A DNA stretch of 64,000 bases from the NCBI RefSeq assembly GCF_002838065.1, contig NZ_PIZU01000001.1, positions 217,354 to 281,353 on the forward strand, read 5' to 3'. Position 1 is the first letter of the stretch. Every line of letters begins with the position of its first letter. The position numbers and the translations under genes are program-made. Origin of the DNA: Mycobacterium hubeiense. Its GTDB lineage: Bacteria > Actinomycetota > Actinomycetes > Mycobacteriales > Mycobacteriaceae. Below, piece by piece: positions 11,176 to 21,896 of the stretch. The notes beneath the pieces are model-generated. The model made no database searches. It saw only the letters and a program-made list of their open reading frames with translations, and was not told the origin of the DNA.

Positions 11176-13176
11176 TCAGCCGATGTGCAGCGGGTCGATC
11201 TGCACACGGACCGGCTGTTGCTCGTGGCGCGCGCTGAGCACACCGACGGCACGCCGCAGCGCGGCGGCCAACTCCAAGCCGCCGGTGCGCGGCACACGTA
11301 CCAACATTCGGCTCACCGGCTCGTCGGCCGGGGTGCCGGGCGGCCGTCGGGCACCCGAGGGCAAGTCGACGGGTCCCAGCGGCTCCGCATTTGCGGGGAG
11401 CTCCGCCGTGTCGAGCAATGCGCTGACCGCCGTCAGTTCGCCGTCGATCGCGGCCATGTGTACCGCGGGCGGCAGTCCGACCTCGGTGCGTGACTCGAGC
11501 TCGGCTTCTGCGTGCCCGACCGGGTCCCACCGCACCAGCGCCTGCACCGTCGGAATGGTCGACTCGGCGACCACCGCGACCACACCGCCGTCGCCGCGGG
11601 GGCGGACCATCGCGGCGGCCGCCATCCATCGGCGCAACGCATCCTCGGCGGCCCGCAGATCCTGCCGGCCCAGCAGCGCCCAGCCGTCCAACAGCAGAGC
11701 GGCGCCGTAACCAGCGGCCACAGCCGGCTCGGCGCCCGGGGTGGCGACGACCAGGGCCGGCGCGTCGGGGACCGCTTCGACGATGGCGTCCCCGCCCGAG
11801 GTGATCACCGTCGTGCCGGGGAACGCGCGGCCGAGTTCCTCCGCGGTGCGACGTGCGCCCACCACGACTGCCCGTACCGCGTCGGAACCACAACGCGCAC
11901 AACGCAATACGGGGTCTTCGCGGCCACACCAACGACACATCGCTCCGGCGGCGTCGCGCTCGGGCAGCGACAGCGGTCCGGTGCACTGCCGGCACCGCGC
12001 GATGGCACGACAGCGCGCGCACGCCAACGCCGGCACGTATCCACGACGAGGCACCTGGACGAGCACCGGCCGCGCAGCCTCCAGTGATGTCCGCGCGGCC
12101 CGCAGCGCGACCGACGGCAACCGCGCGGTCCGTGCCGCGGGATCGCGTTCCTGGGCGTAGCTGCTGTCGTCGAGCGCGATCACCCGCGGCGCCGCGGCCC
12201 GCACCACCGGCCGGGCCGCGACCAGGTCATGAGCCCACCGGCTGCGCACCAGCGCCTGGGCTTCCGCGGTGCGGGCATAGCCGCCGATCATTGCGGCGCA
12301 ACGCAATTGGTGCGCCCGCAGCATCGCCACCTCGCGGGCATGCGGGTACGGCGCCCGGGGTTCGGAGAGGGTGTCGTCGCCGTCGTCCCACACCAGCACG
12401 AGCCCGAGATCGGCGACCGGCGCGAACACCGCGCTGCGGGTACCGATGACGAAGCGTGCGTGGCCGCGCAGCACCGCCAGCCACCGCCGGTAGCGCTGCG
12501 CCGGCCCCAGGCCGGCCGACAATGCCACCACCTGTGCCTCGTCGACGTGGCGAATTCCGGCCGCGTGGAGCCGGTCCACATCACGCTGGTCGGGCACGAT
12601 GGCGAGCACGCCGCGGCCGGCATTGACGGTCACCGCGGCCGCCTCGGCCAGCCGGTCCGCCCACCGTTCGCCCGGCAGCGCCTGCCACACCGCACGCGCT
12701 GCGCGGCCGTCGCGGAGGGCGGTGAGGAACTGTTCGCCGCGGCCGTAGGCCGTCCAGGCCGACGTATCAACGGGTTTCGGCTGCGGTGGTTCGAGCTCGG
12801 GCGGAATCTGCTTCTCCACGCTGGCGTGCCGGGGCGGGATCGCCAGCCTCAGCACGTCGGCGCGGGTGCCCGCGTAGCGGGCGGCGACCGCATCGACGAG
12901 GCGACGCACATCGGCGGTGAGCACCGGTTCGGCCGACACCACCCGGTCGAGCCAGCCCAGTTGGCCGACATGGTCGGTGTCCGAACGCCTTTCGAGCAGG
13001 AACGCATCCACCAGCCTGCCGTGGAAACGCACCCGCACCCGCACGCCGGGCTGCGCGTCGTCGGACTGCTCCGCGGAGACGAGGTAGTCGAACTCGCGGT
13101 CCAGATGCGGCACCGACAACATCGGCAGCACGCGCGCGATCGGCTCGTGCTCAGCCTGTTGGCGGGTCTTGGTCAC
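11176..13176 (-). CDS. priA: PriA-like primosomal protein N' (helicase motifs degenerate)
   Basis: A 666-residue PriA homologue, the replication-restart factor. The N-terminal DNA-binding region (about 15-110) and the zinc-binding block are present: C-A-R-C, C-R-Q-C, C-R-W-C and C-A-R-C pairs between about residues 388 and 437. The ATPase core has decayed: where a Walker A loop (G-x-G-K-T) should lie, near residue 146, there is [11 protein letters not shown], and the DEXH position near 255 reads V-W-D-D-G-D-D. Actinobacterial PriA proteins are known to be divergent in this way, so loss of ATP-driven unwinding is likely for the whole clade. The start is GTG at 13176, overlapping the upstream gene (GTGA). 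Confidence 0.93.
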   Translation of the reverse strand: MTKTRQQAEHEPIARVLPMLSVPHLDREFDYLVSAEQSDDAQPGVRVRVRFHGRLVDAFLLERRSDTDHVGQLGWLDRVVSAEPVLTADVRRLVDAVAARYAGTRADVLRLAIPPRHASVEKQIPPELEPPQPKPVDTSAWTAYGRGEQFLTALRDGRAARAVWQALPGERWADRLAEAAAVTVNAGRGVLAIVPDQRDVDRLHAAGIRHVDEAQVVALSAGLGPAQRYRRWLAVLRGHARFVIGTRSAVFAPVADLGLVLVWDDGDDTLSEPRAPYPHAREVAMLRAHQLRCAAMIGGYARTAEAQALVRSRWAHDLVAARPVVRAAAPRVIALDDSSYAQERDPAARTARLPSVALRAARTSLEAARPVLVQVPRRGYVPALACARCRAIARCRQCTGPLSLPERDAAGAMCRWCGREDPVLRCARCGSDAVRAVVVGARRTAEELGRAFPGTTVITSGGDAIVEAVPDAPALVVATPGAEPAVAAGYGAALLLDGWALLGRQDLRAAEDALRRWMAAAAMVRPRGDGGVVAVVAESTIPTVQALVRWDPVGHAEAELESRTEVGLPPAVHMAAIDGELTAVSALLDTAELPANAEPLGPVDLPSGARRPPGTPADEPVSRMLVRVPRTGGLELAAALRRAVGVLSARHEQQPVRVQIDPLHIG

Positions 13177-13865
13177 GCAGCCGGTTTAGCAGACGCGTCC
13201 GACGGCGACCGGCCGAAGAACAAGCCGGCGGTGATCAGCAGCAGCGACGCCGCATACGCCCACCAGATCGGCACCGCCAGCCTCTCGTCACCCAGTACGA
13301 ACTTGCTGATGCCGATCATCGCGTCCGACACCGCGAAGCACACCGCGCCCAGCGCCGTCCACGGCGTGGGCAGCCGCGCCAGCAGGGCGGCGCACACCAT
13401 CGCCCCCAGCACCGCGATGTAGAGCGTCACCGGGACCGCCATCCCGTCCTCGATCAACTTCGGCCAGAACCACACCAGCAGCGCCACACACGCCACCACG
13501 GTGACAGCGACGGCGACCAGCCGCGGCGTCGAGGGGCCAATCAGCGGGATCAGGGCGGCCAGGAAGCACAGGTGCGCGACGAGAAACGCGCCCAGCCCCA
13601 ACACGAACGACGGCTGCCACCAGGGCAGCGCGAGCAGAAAGTCCCCGGCCGCCGAAAAGACCAGGGCACCAACCAGCCACCGGCGTTCCCGGCCGATCGG
13701 GTGGCTCAGCGCGGCCACCGCCAGCAGCACCGCCGCCATCGCCTTGACGGCCGGTTGGAGGGTGAACTGGCCGGTGAGCTCGGCGCCCGACGGCAGCCGT
13801 GCCGCCGTGACGATGAGAAAGACCCCGTAGCCCGCCGCCACGAGGGCTGCCGCCAGCCACAACAC
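13173..13865 (-). CDS. YhhN/TMEM86-type membrane protein (Rv1401-like)
   Basis: A roughly 230-residue integral membrane protein with about eight hydrophobic segments. It belongs to the YhhN/TMEM86 family (known lysoplasmalogenases in animals and Legionella). The intramembrane motif [10 protein letters not shown] and later [10 protein letters not shown] carry the conserved Asp residues. I chose GTG at 13865, 9 bases after an AAAGGG sequence; a longer frame to 13934 would overlap the divergent esterase gene. It is first of the priA-fmt-rsmB-rpe-ribD operon. Substrate unknown. Confidence 0.85.
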   Translation of the reverse strand: MLWLAAALVAAGYGVFLIVTAARLPSGAELTGQFTLQPAVKAMAAVLLAVAALSHPIGRERRWLVGALVFSAAGDFLLALPWWQPSFVLGLGAFLVAHLCFLAALIPLIGPSTPRLVAVAVTVVACVALLVWFWPKLIEDGMAVPVTLYIAVLGAMVCAALLARLPTPWTALGAVCFAVSDAMIGISKFVLGDERLAVPIWWAYAASLLLITAGLFFGRSPSDASAKPAA

Positions 13866-13884
13866 CTTTGTCCGACCCTTTGCG

Positions 13885-13890
13885 TACGGT
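13885..13890 (+). promoter_or_regulatory. -10 box, leaderless promoter of the first esterase
   Basis: TACGGT ends 6 bases before the GTG at 13897, matching the mycobacterial TANNNT box at leaderless spacing. It lies in the 31-bp gap between the divergent membrane-protein and esterase genes. Confidence 0.5.
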
Positions 13891-13896
13891 GACGGT

Positions 13897-14841
13897 GTGT
13901 CTGTTGCCGAGGAGAAGCCGGCCGTCGATGCCATCTTGCAGAAGGTACTGGAGGCGGCGCCGTTTCAGTTGACAACCGACGGCGGTGCGGAGGCGGCGCG
14001 GCAGCGGTTCCGGGATCTGCCGCGGCGGCCCGTACACCCCGAGCTGCGCGTCGAGAACCACGCCGCCGACGGCCCGGCCGGGCCGATCCCGATCCGGGTG
14101 TATTGGCCCCCGACGTCCGGCGACTTCACCCCGCCGGTGGTGGTGTTCTTCCACGGCGGCGGCTGGTCGGTCGGCGACCTCGACTGTTATGACGGCGAGG
14201 CCCGCACGCACGCGGTCGGCGGCGGGGCGGTGGTGGTGTCGGTGGAGTATCGTCTGGCGCCCGAGCATCCCTACCCCGCCGCAGTCGACGACGCTTGGGC
14301 CGCAACGCAATGGGTGGCCGAGCATGCCGGCGAGTTCGGCGCCGACCCGAGCCGGATGGCCGTCGCCGGAGATTCGGCCGGCGGCAACCTGGCCGCGGTG
14401 GTCACCCAGTTGGCCCGTGACAACGGCGGGCCGCCCATCCGCTTCCAGCTGCTGTGGTACCCGTCGACGACGTGGGACACCTCGCTGCCGTCGTTCACCG
14501 AGAACGCCGACGCGCCCATCCTCACCCTCGCGGCATGTAAGGCCTACAGCCGCTGGTACGCCGGGGACGCGGATCTGCGTGACCTGCCCGCGACGATGGC
14601 GCCGGCCCGGGCCAAGGATTTGTCGGGGCTGCCGCCGGCCTACATCGCCGTCGCCGGACACGATCCGCTGCGCGACGACGGCGCCCGCTACGCCGAACTG
14701 CTCTCCGCCGCTGGGGTACCCGTCGAACTGCACAACGCCGAAACGCTGGTGCACGGCTACCTCGGCTATGCCGGCGTGGTGCCCGCCGCTACCGAAGCCG
14801 TCGATCGTGGACTGGCAGCGCTGCGCACCGCGCTAGCGTGA
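13897..14841 (+). CDS. Alpha/beta hydrolase, HSL-family carboxylesterase (LipI-like)
   Basis: A 314-residue cytosolic esterase of the hormone-sensitive-lipase family. The oxyanion motif F-F-H-G-G-G-W is near residue 86, the nucleophile Ser is in A-G-D-S-A-G-G-N near 158, the acid in G-H-D-P-L-R-D-D-G near 252, and the His in L-V-H-G-Y near 285. It prefers short acyl esters by family. It starts with GTG at 13897 and is followed after 4 bases by a close paralog, as Rv1400c (lipI) and Rv1399c (lipH/nlhH) are in M. tuberculosis. The physiological substrate is unknown. Confidence 0.93.
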   Translation: MSVAEEKPAVDAILQKVLEAAPFQLTTDGGAEAARQRFRDLPRRPVHPELRVENHAADGPAGPIPIRVYWPPTSGDFTPPVVVFFHGGGWSVGDLDCYDGEARTHAVGGGAVVVSVEYRLAPEHPYPAAVDDAWAATQWVAEHAGEFGADPSRMAVAGDSAGGNLAAVVTQLARDNGGPPIRFQLLWYPSTTWDTSLPSFTENADAPILTLAACKAYSRWYAGDADLRDLPATMAPARAKDLSGLPPAYIAVAGHDPLRDDGARYAELLSAAGVPVELHNAETLVHGYLGYAGVVPAATEAVDRGLAALRTALA

Positions 14842-14845
14842 AAAT

Positions 14846-15811
14846 ATGGCTGAAACCACACGTGAGCGGCCGGGCATCGACCCGACCATGCAGGCCCTGC
14901 TCGACGCGATTCCGTTCAAGTTCACCGCCGACGACGGTGTCGAAGTGGCCCGCGAGCTGATGCGGCAACTGAAGACACCCCCCGAGGCACTGCCGGCCAT
15001 GCGGATCGACGAACGCACCGTCGGCTACGGCGACATCACCGACGTCCCGGTCCGCATCTACTGGCCGCCGATCGAACAGCACGACAATCTGCCGGTGGTG
15101 GTGTTCTACCACGGCGGGGGCTGGGCGATCGGCGACCTGGACACCCACGACGGGGTGGCCCGCGCGCACGCGGTCGGCGCGGAGGCCATCGTGGTGTCGG
15201 TGGATTACCGGCTGGCGCCGGAGCATCCCTGGCCCGCCGGCATCGACGACTCGTGGGCGGCGCTGCGCTGGGTCGGCGAGCATGCGGACGAGCTGGGCGG
15301 GGACTCGCAGCGTATCGCCGTCGCCGGCGACTCGGCGGGCGGCAACATCTCGGCGGTGATGGCGCAACTGGCCCGGGACCAGGGTGGGCCGCCGCTGGTG
15401 TTCCAGCTGCTCTGGTATCCCTCCACCACTGGCGACATGTCGCTGCCGTCGTTCACCGAGAACGCCGACGCGCCGATTCTGAACCGCGACATGATTGCGG
15501 CGTTTCTGCAGTGGTATCTGCCCGACACCGAGATCGGCGAGCCTGACAAGCTGTCGCCGACGCTCGCGCCGGCCAACACCGCGGACCTGTCCGGCCTGCC
15601 ACCCGCGTACATCGGCACCGCAGAGCACGACCCGCTGCGCGACGACGGCGCCCGCTATGCCGAATTGCTGTCGGCTGCAGGCGTTCCCGTCGAACTGCAC
15701 AACGAGCCGACGCTGGTCCACGGCTTCGTCAACTTCGCTCCGGTGGTGCCGGCTGCGGCCGAGGCGACCAACCGCGGGCTGGCGGCATTGAAGGCCGCGC
15801 TGCACCCCTAA
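14846..15811 (+). CDS. nlhH: Alpha/beta hydrolase, HSL-family carboxylesterase (NlhH/LipH-like)
   Basis: A 321-residue paralog of the preceding gene; long stretches such as [13 protein letters not shown] and the C-terminal [26 protein letters not shown] are shared. The triad is Ser in A-G-D-S-A-G-G-N, Asp in E-H-D-P-L-R-D-D-G and His in L-V-H-G-F, with the H-G-G-G-W oxyanion loop. The two arose by tandem duplication. Its stop overlaps the convergent AraC-type regulator stop by 4 bases. The M. tuberculosis counterpart NlhH hydrolyses short-chain esters. Confidence 0.93.
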   Translation: MAETTRERPGIDPTMQALLDAIPFKFTADDGVEVARELMRQLKTPPEALPAMRIDERTVGYGDITDVPVRIYWPPIEQHDNLPVVVFYHGGGWAIGDLDTHDGVARAHAVGAEAIVVSVDYRLAPEHPWPAGIDDSWAALRWVGEHADELGGDSQRIAVAGDSAGGNISAVMAQLARDQGGPPLVFQLLWYPSTTGDMSLPSFTENADAPILNRDMIAAFLQWYLPDTEIGEPDKLSPTLAPANTADLSGLPPAYIGTAEHDPLRDDGARYAELLSAAGVPVELHNEPTLVHGFVNFAPVVPAAAEATNRGLAALKAALHP

Positions 15812-16833
15812 CGGCGCGGATAGCTACTGGGCGAGGTGCCGTACCACCGCTTGAAGGCGTGGCTGAACGTCGACACATCGGTGTAGCCCAGCCGCTTTGA
15901 CGTTTCCTCCACGGTCAGCCCGACGTTGCAGAGCAGGTCGACCGCGACCGCGGAGCGGGCTTCGTTGAGCAACGCCCGAAACGACGTGCCCTCGTCGGCG
16001 AGCTGGCGCCGCAGCGTGCGCGGGTGGATGTCGAGTTCCGCGGCGACTTCCGGCAACGTCGGAAAGCCGGTGTCACGGAATAACTTCGACCGCACGACGG
16101 CGGTGATGCCGCGGCGTTGCTCGTTGCGCTGCATCACCACATCACATTGCGCGATGCACATCTCCAGAGTATGGGCGTCGGACTGCGGCAGCGGTTCGTC
16201 GAACATCGCGCGCGGCATGTGCAGCCGAGTGTGGGCGCGCCGGAATGCGATGTCGCGCATCGGGACAAGGGCGAACAGTGGGCGCATCGTCTCCTCGTCG
16301 AGCGCCATCTCGGCGTAGATCTCGTCGGCGTAGCGCTGAATGACCGGATACGCGAAACCCGTTGTGGTCGCGACGATACCGGCGATATCACGTTCGATGA
16401 AAAACCGCCGCACATCGGCCGGCAGGTGGTCGACATTGATCTCGAGCATGCATTCGTGAGCGCCTTCGAACAGCTTGATGTCGATGTGCATCGTCGTCAG
16501 CGAGAAGTAGCGCATCCCGATCGTGTACAGCTCGCGCAGCGTCGCACACGACATCACCGCGAAACCCAACAAGCCCATATGGGTGAGCGTGAACCGACTG
16601 CCGACATCGATGCCCGCGCCGGCGTCGTCGGGTAGCCGGGCCAACAACCGCCGTACCGCGACGATTTCGTCCCAGGCCGTGACCACGCCTTCGGGGTCGT
16701 CCAGGTCGGCGGGCCCGATCCCGGTGCCGGCGAGGATCTCCGGCGTCGTCACGCCGCGCTCATTCGCCACCTCGCACAACACCCGGGTGGCATACACCGG
16801 ATGCCGCAGGTCCGGTGACCACGTCGTCGCCAT
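15808..16833 (-). CDS. AraC-family transcriptional regulator (Rv1395-like)
   Basis: A 341-residue regulator with an N-terminal arabinose-binding-like sensor domain of the OruR/ArgR type (about 15-215) and a C-terminal double helix-turn-helix (about 235-340) holding [14 protein letters not shown] and the terminal [18 protein letters not shown] chose the ATG at 16833, preceded by TTTAGGA, over an ATG 63 bases upstream that would run into the promoter region. It is divergent from the P450 gene. In M. tuberculosis Rv1395 is reported to bind this intergenic region and control itself and cyp132; the same is likely here. Confidence 0.93.
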   Translation of the reverse strand: MATTWSPDLRHPVYATRVLCEVANERGVTTPEILAGTGIGPADLDDPEGVVTAWDEIVAVRRLLARLPDDAGAGIDVGSRFTLTHMGLLGFAVMSCATLRELYTIGMRYFSLTTMHIDIKLFEGAHECMLEINVDHLPADVRRFFIERDIAGIVATTTGFAYPVIQRYADEIYAEMALDEETMRPLFALVPMRDIAFRRAHTRLHMPRAMFDEPLPQSDAHTLEMCIAQCDVVMQRNEQRRGITAVVRSKLFRDTGFPTLPEVAAELDIHPRTLRRQLADEGTSFRALLNEARSAVAVDLLCNVGLTVEETSKRLGYTDVSTFSHAFKRWYGTSPSSYPRR

Positions 16834-16907
16834 GGTTGTCCTAAACTCCCAACTCTTTGTCCCATAGTCCCATTCCGCGCGGCTATTGGGCTTCATACGC
16901 TCGATTC
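16834..16907. promoter_or_regulatory. Divergent araC / P450 control region
   Basis: This 74-bp gap holds two head-to-tail GTCCCAT heptamers one base apart (16859-16865 and 16867-16873), the kind of direct repeat AraC proteins bind. TACGCT (16896-16901) ends 6 bases before the P450 ATG, a leaderless -10 box. The repeats would lie roughly 30 bases upstream of that box, suitable for activation. Assignment to the adjacent regulator is inference. Confidence 0.5.
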
Positions 16908-18278
16908 ATGACGGCTCCGGCGACGCGATTGAGCACGGTGACCATGACCCGCGAGGCCATCACCATCGGATTCGATGCGGGCGAAGGATTCTTGGGCCGA
17001 GCCCGCGGCCACGACATCACGCGGTTCCGCTGCGCCGGACGGCGTTTCGTCACGCTCGGCCACCCCGACTACGTCGACCACGTGTTGCACCGGGCCCGGC
17101 TGAAGTACGTCAAATCCCTTGAGTACGAACCTATCCGGGCCGCTGCGGGCATCAATCTGCTCACCGATGAAGCCGATTCGTGGGCGGCTCACCGCACAGC
17201 GCTCAATCCCACGTTCGCGCGGCGGCACCTCAACGAGATGGTCGACCTGATGATCACCCCGATCGAACGCGTCACCGCCGAGCTCGTCGGTGAGCAGAGT
17301 TTCGACATCCACGCGACCATGGTCGAGGCCACGCTGCGGGTGGTGGCCAATGCACTGTTCAGCCAGGACTTCGGGGCGCTGGTGCACAGCATGAACGACC
17401 TCGCCACCCGCGGCATGCGGCGCGCGGAGAAAATGGAGCGGCTCGGGCTGTGCGGACTGCTGCCCAAACCCGTCTACGACACGCTGACCTGGTGCACCGA
17501 CCACCGTGTGCCGCTGCCGCCCCCGCTGCGCGAGGGCCAGAAGATCTCGCTCGCGCTCGATGCCGCGGTGAACGACGTCATCGACGAAAGGCTGGCGCAC
17601 CCAACCGAATCCGCCGACCTGCTCAATGTGCTGTTCTCGGCCGACGGCGGATCATGGCCGCGGCAACGCATCCGCGACGAGGCTCTGACCTTCATGCTGG
17701 CCGGCCACGAGACCACCGCGAACGCCATGTCGTGGTTCTGGTACCTGATGGCGTTGCATCCGGATATCCGCACGCAGATGCTCAGCGAGATCGACGACGT
17801 GCTCGGCGGCCGCCGGCCCACTGTGGCCGACCTGGATCGGCTGCCGTGGACCACCGCGTGCCTGCAGGAGTCGCAGCGCTACTACTCCGCGGTGTGGGTG
17901 CTGGCGCGTGAGGCGATCGAGGACGACCTCATCGACGGCCACCACATCCGCCCCGGCACCACCGTCATCATCCCGATCCACCACATCCACCACGACGAGC
18001 GCTGGTGGCCGGATCCGGAGCGCTTCGACCCGACCCGATTCTTGGCTGGTGCGGCCAAGGGCCGGCCGCGGTCGGCGTACCTGCCGTTCGGCGGCGGGCG
18101 CCGAGTCTGCATCGGGCAGAGCTTCGCGTTGATGGAGATGGTGCTGATGGCGGCCATCATGAGCCAGCAGTTCACCTTTGACCTACAGCCCGACCGGCCA
18201 GTAGAACTGGAGGCAACGCTGACGTTGCGGCCCAAGCACGGGGTGCACGTCATCGCGCACCCCCGGGAGGCCCTATGA
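16908..18278 (+). CDS. cyp132: Cytochrome P450 (CYP132-like)
   Basis: A 456-residue soluble P450. The I-helix oxygen-binding motif A-G-H-E-T-T is near residue 265, the K-helix E-S-Q-R near 325, and the heme-thiolate loop F-G-G-G-R-R-V-C-I-G-Q near 400 with the ligand Cys. The start at 16908 follows a TACGCT box by 6 bases; 51 further upstream bases are open but would erase the promoter. Its ATGA stop overlaps the start of the next gene, a flavin monooxygenase, so the two oxidative enzymes are co-translated, probably on one lipophilic substrate. Orthology to Rv1394c rests on the sequence and on the matching neighbours. Confidence 0.94.
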   Translation: MTAPATRLSTVTMTREAITIGFDAGEGFLGRARGHDITRFRCAGRRFVTLGHPDYVDHVLHRARLKYVKSLEYEPIRAAAGINLLTDEADSWAAHRTALNPTFARRHLNEMVDLMITPIERVTAELVGEQSFDIHATMVEATLRVVANALFSQDFGALVHSMNDLATRGMRRAEKMERLGLCGLLPKPVYDTLTWCTDHRVPLPPPLREGQKISLALDAAVNDVIDERLAHPTESADLLNVLFSADGGSWPRQRIRDEALTFMLAGHETTANAMSWFWYLMALHPDIRTQMLSEIDDVLGGRRPTVADLDRLPWTTACLQESQRYYSAVWVLAREAIEDDLIDGHHIRPGTTVIIPIHHIHHDERWWPDPERFDPTRFLAGAAKGRPRSAYLPFGGGRRVCIGQSFALMEMVLMAAIMSQQFTFDLQPDRPVELEATLTLRPKHGVHVIAHPREAL

Positions 18279-19756
18279 GAGTGCCCGACTACCACGCGCT
18301 CGTCGTTGGCGCCGGTTTCTCCGGCATCGGCACCGCGATCACACTCGACAGGGCGGGCCTTCACGACTACCTGATCGTCGAGGCCTGCGACGGCCCCGGC
18401 GGCACCTGGTACTGGAACACCTATCCCGGTATCGCCGTAGATATTCCGTCGTTTTCCTACCAGTTCTCGTTCGAGCAGAGCGCTGAGTGGTCACGTACCT
18501 ACGCGCCGGGGCACGAGCTCAAGGCCTACGCCGAACACTGTGTCGACAAGTACGGATTGCGGCCCAAGATCCGGTTCTCCACCAAGGTGCTGGGTGCTTC
18601 GTTTGACGAATCCGAAAACGTGTGGCGGGTAGAGCTGGATTCCGGCGAGACACTGACGTCGCGATTCCTGGTCAATGCCAGCGGCGTGCTGACGGTTCCG
18701 AATCTGCCCGACATTGACGGCGTCGACTCGTTCGCGGGGTTGACGATGCACACGGCGCGCTGGGACCACACCGCCGACTTGACCGGTAAGCGTGTCGCCA
18801 TCATCGGCACCGGCGCGTCGGCCGTCCAGGTGATTCCCGAGATCGCCCCAATCGTCAAGCAGCTCACTGTGTTTCAGCGCACACCGATCTGGTGCTTCCC
18901 CAAAGCCGACCTGCCTCTCCCACGGCCCGCGCGGTTGGCGATGCGGATCCCCGGCGGCAAAGCCGTCCAGCGCTGGCTGAGCCAGGCGTATGTCGAGTTG
19001 ACGTTCCCGCTGGCCGCGCAGTACTTCACCATCAACCCGATGGCCAAGAACATGGACAAGGTCGGCAAGGCGTACCTGCGGCGTGAGGTGCATGACCCGG
19101 TGGTACGCGACAAGCTGACGCCGCGCTACGCCGTCGGGTGTAAGCGGCCCGGCTTCCACAACACGTATCTGTCGACGTTCAACCGCGACAACGTCGAGCT
19201 GGTGACCGAGCCCATCGACAAGATCACCGGATCCGGCGTCGCCACCACCGACGGCACCACCTACGAGGTCGACGTGCTGATCCTGGCGACCGGATTCAAG
19301 GTGATGGACACCGACAACGTCCCGACGTATCCCGTCACCGGCCGCGGCGGGCAATCACTGGCCCGATTCTGGGACGAGCACCGGCTGCAGGCCTACGAAG
19401 GCGTCAGCATGCCGGGGTTTCCGAACTTCTTCACGGTGTTCGGTCCGTACGGGTACGTCGGCTCGTCGTACTTCGCGCTGATCGAAGCCCAGACCCACCA
19501 CATCGTGCGGTGCCTGAAACAGGCTGCGCGCCGCCGGGCCACGCGCGTCGAGGTCCGCCAGGACGCCAACGACCGCTACTTCGCCGAGATGATGCGCAAG
19601 CGGCACCGGCAGATCTTCTGGCAGGACAGCTGCGCGCTGGCCAACAGCTACTACTTCGACAAGAACGGCGACGTGCCGTTGCGTCCCACCTCCACGGTCG
19701 AGGCGGTCTGGCGCAGCCGCCGCTTCCCGCTCGACGACTACGCGTTCACGTCTTAA
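18275..19756 (+). CDS. FAD-containing Baeyer-Villiger-type monooxygenase (Rv1393c-like)
   Basis: A 493-residue NADPH-dependent flavoprotein monooxygenase. The FAD motif G-A-G-F-S-G-I-G is at residues 9-16, the Baeyer-Villiger/FMO fingerprint F-A-G-L-T-M-H-T-A-R-W-D is near 152, and the NADPH motif G-T-G-A-S-A-V-Q is near 176. Members insert oxygen next to ketones or oxidise soft nucleophiles. It is translationally coupled to the P450 gene. Its TAA overlaps the convergent stop of the reductase gene by 3 bases. Confidence 0.93.
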   Translation: MRVPDYHALVVGAGFSGIGTAITLDRAGLHDYLIVEACDGPGGTWYWNTYPGIAVDIPSFSYQFSFEQSAEWSRTYAPGHELKAYAEHCVDKYGLRPKIRFSTKVLGASFDESENVWRVELDSGETLTSRFLVNASGVLTVPNLPDIDGVDSFAGLTMHTARWDHTADLTGKRVAIIGTGASAVQVIPEIAPIVKQLTVFQRTPIWCFPKADLPLPRPARLAMRIPGGKAVQRWLSQAYVELTFPLAAQYFTINPMAKNMDKVGKAYLRREVHDPVVRDKLTPRYAVGCKRPGFHNTYLSTFNRDNVELVTEPIDKITGSGVATTDGTTYEVDVLILATGFKVMDTDNVPTYPVTGRGGQSLARFWDEHRLQAYEGVSMPGFPNFFTVFGPYGYVGSSYFALIEAQTHHIVRCLKQAARRRATRVEVRQDANDRYFAEMMRKRHRQIFWQDSCALANSYYFDKNGDVPLRPTSTVEAVWRSRRFPLDDYAFTS

Positions 19757-20655
19757 GGCTGGTCCGGCGACCAGTAGTCGAGCATCTCGGCGAACGTTTC
19801 GAACCCCGGCGTCGACAGGCCGTAGGTGGCCTCGAGGTGGATGCTCAACGGGAAGCCAAGGTCGACGACCCCGTCGATAACCCGCTTGTACAGGTCGAGC
19901 ATCAGCTTGCGCTTCTCGGTCGGCTCCACGTTGGCGAGCCGCTTGACGAACTCCTGCTCGTCGGCGACGGCGGCGTTACCCGGATCCTGGATCAGCCAGT
20001 TGATCAACCCGACCCTGGCTTCGACCTTCGGCACGAATCCGAACGACAGCAGGATCTCGGGCCGGTGATCGGTGGTGCGGGCGAACTCGGCTAAAAAGTC
20101 CACGATCGCGTCGGAGTACAACAGCTGCGTCATGCCGTACGTCGCGCCGCTGTCGCATTTGAAGCGGAACCGGCCCTGCTCACCGTCACGGGTGGGGATC
20201 AGGATCGCGCCGCGGTTGGGCACCAGCCCGTCGAACAGCGACAAGGCGTCGGCCGGGGCGACACCGGACCCTTCGCCGTCGTTCATGGTGCGCGGGACGC
20301 CGACGAAGGCGATGCCGTCGAAACCGGCCGCGACGAGTGCTGCGAGCCGCTGGCGCAGGGTCGCCTTGTCCATGAACGCCGTGACCTGCGTGCACAACCC
20401 GTTCACGCCGGGCAGCTCGGGCTTGATGATGGACCAGAAGTCCAGTACGTCCATCTTGGGCTTCATCTCGATGGGACGGTCGTCGTCCTCTTCGATCATC
20501 CCGGGGATCATCACGTGCCGGATGCGGCCCTCGATGCCGGCTTCCGCGGAGCACCGCAGCAGTTTGCCGGCATCTTCCAGCGCCCGCTCGCGACCGCCGT
20601 CTTGGCCTTCCCGGTTCGGCGGCACCAGTTCGAGCGCGATGGTGTTGAGGGTCAC
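19753..20655 (-). CDS. Mycobacterial methylenetetrahydrofolate reductase (Rv2172c-type)
   Basis: A 300-residue TIM-barrel protein starting M-T-L-N-T-I-A-L-E-L-V-P-P-N. It is related to MetF but shorter in motif content, and resembles the Rv2172c/MSMEG group reported as unusual NADH-dependent, flavin-lacking methylenetetrahydrofolate reductases. Conserved blocks include F-V-G-V-P-R-T-M-N-D-G-E-G-S-G-V-A-P and K-C-D-S-G-A-T-Y-G-M-T-Q-L-L-Y-S-D. The gene begins 9 bases after metK, an arrangement that fits methyl supply: it makes 5-methyl-THF for methionine, and MetK turns methionine into SAM. The family assignment is from memory; biochemical function here is inferred. Confidence 0.75.
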   Translation of the reverse strand: MTLNTIALELVPPNREGQDGGRERALEDAGKLLRCSAEAGIEGRIRHVMIPGMIEEDDDRPIEMKPKMDVLDFWSIIKPELPGVNGLCTQVTAFMDKATLRQRLAALVAAGFDGIAFVGVPRTMNDGEGSGVAPADALSLFDGLVPNRGAILIPTRDGEQGRFRFKCDSGATYGMTQLLYSDAIVDFLAEFARTTDHRPEILLSFGFVPKVEARVGLINWLIQDPGNAAVADEQEFVKRLANVEPTEKRKLMLDLYKRVIDGVVDLGFPLSIHLEATYGLSTPGFETFAEMLDYWSPDQP

Positions 20656-20664
20656 CGACAGCCC

Positions 20665-21864
20665 CTAGACAGCAGACTTCAGGTCGTCGACCTTGTTGAG
20701 CTGCTCCCACGGCAGTTCAATGTCGGTGCGGCCGAAGTGCCCGTAGGCGGCGGTCTGCGCGTAGATCGGGCGCAGCAGGTCCAGATCGCGGATGATGGCG
20801 CCGGGCCGCAGGTCGAACACCTCGGTGATGGCCTTCTCGATCTTGTGGGGGTCGACGGTCTCGGTGCCGAACGTCTCGACGAACAGCCCGACCGGGGCGG
20901 CTTTGCCGATCGCGTAGGCGACCTGCACCTCGATGCGCTCCGCCAAGCCCGCTGCGACGGCGTTCTTTGCCACCCAGCGCATCGCGTAAGCGGCCGAACG
21001 GTCGACTTTGGACGGGTCCTTGCCGGAGAACGCGCCGCCGCCGTGGCGCGCCCAGCCGCCGTAGGTGTCGACGATGATCTTGCGTCCGGTCAGACCGGCG
21101 TCGCCCATCGGTCCGCCGAGCACGAACTTGCCCGTCGGGTTGACCAGCAGACGGTAGTCGGAGGTGTCCATGGTGTCGTGCGCGAGATCGCCGAGCACGG
21201 TGTTGACGACCTTCTCCCGAATGTCGGGGGTGAGCGTCTTCTCCAGGTCGATGCCGTCGGCGTGCTGCGTGGAGAGCACCACGGTGTCCAGGCGCACCGG
21301 GGTGGTGCCGTCGTACTGGACGGTGACCTGCGTCTTGCCGTCGGGCCGCAGGTAGTCCAGCACACCGTTCTTGCGCACCTCGGTCAGCCGGCGGGCCAGC
21401 CGGTGCGCGAGCGCGATCGGCAGCGGCATCAGCTCGGGCGTGTCCTTGATCGCGTAACCAAACATCAGGCCCTGATCGCCGGCGCCCTGGGTGTCCAGCG
21501 GGTCGCGCACGCCCTCGACCCGCGCCTCGTAGGCGGTGTCCACGCCCTGGGCGATGTCGGGCGACTGCGCGCCGATCGCGATGTTGACGCCGCAGGAGGC
21601 GCCGTCGAAGCCCTTGGTCGACGAGTCGTAGCCGATCTCGAGGATCCGGTCGCGCACGATCTTGGGAATATCTGCGTAGGCCGTGGTGGTCACCTCACCG
21701 GCAACGTGCACCTGGCCCGTCGTCACCAAGGTCTCCACCGCGACGCGCGAAGCGGGGTCCTGCTTCAGCAGTGCGTCGAGCACCGAGTCGCTGATGGCGT
21801 CGCAGATCTTGTCGGGATGTCCCTCGGTCACCGACTCACTGGTAAACAGCCGCCCTGTGCTCAC
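20665..21864 (-). CDS. metK: S-adenosylmethionine synthetase
   Basis: A 399-residue enzyme forming SAM from methionine and ATP. The start is V(M)[18 protein letters not shown], with the ATP His in G-H-P-D-K. The signatures [12 protein letters not shown] (about residue 123) and G-G-G-A-F-S-G-K-D (about 275) are intact. It starts with GTG at 21864 after AAGGAA, and has its own TATAAT promoter in the 114-bp gap to coaBC. No SAM riboswitch fits the roughly 30-base leader. Confidence 0.97.
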   Translation of the reverse strand: MSTGRLFTSESVTEGHPDKICDAISDSVLDALLKQDPASRVAVETLVTTGQVHVAGEVTTTAYADIPKIVRDRILEIGYDSSTKGFDGASCGVNIAIGAQSPDIAQGVDTAYEARVEGVRDPLDTQGAGDQGLMFGYAIKDTPELMPLPIALAHRLARRLTEVRKNGVLDYLRPDGKTQVTVQYDGTTPVRLDTVVLSTQHADGIDLEKTLTPDIREKVVNTVLGDLAHDTMDTSDYRLLVNPTGKFVLGGPMGDAGLTGRKIIVDTYGGWARHGGGAFSGKDPSKVDRSAAYAMRWVAKNAVAAGLAERIEVQVAYAIGKAAPVGLFVETFGTETVDPHKIEKAITEVFDLRPGAIIRDLDLLRPIYAQTAAYGHFGRTDIELPWEQLNKVDDLKSAV

Positions 21865-21896
21865 AGCCTTGTTCCTTCCGATACTTAGTTGAACAA

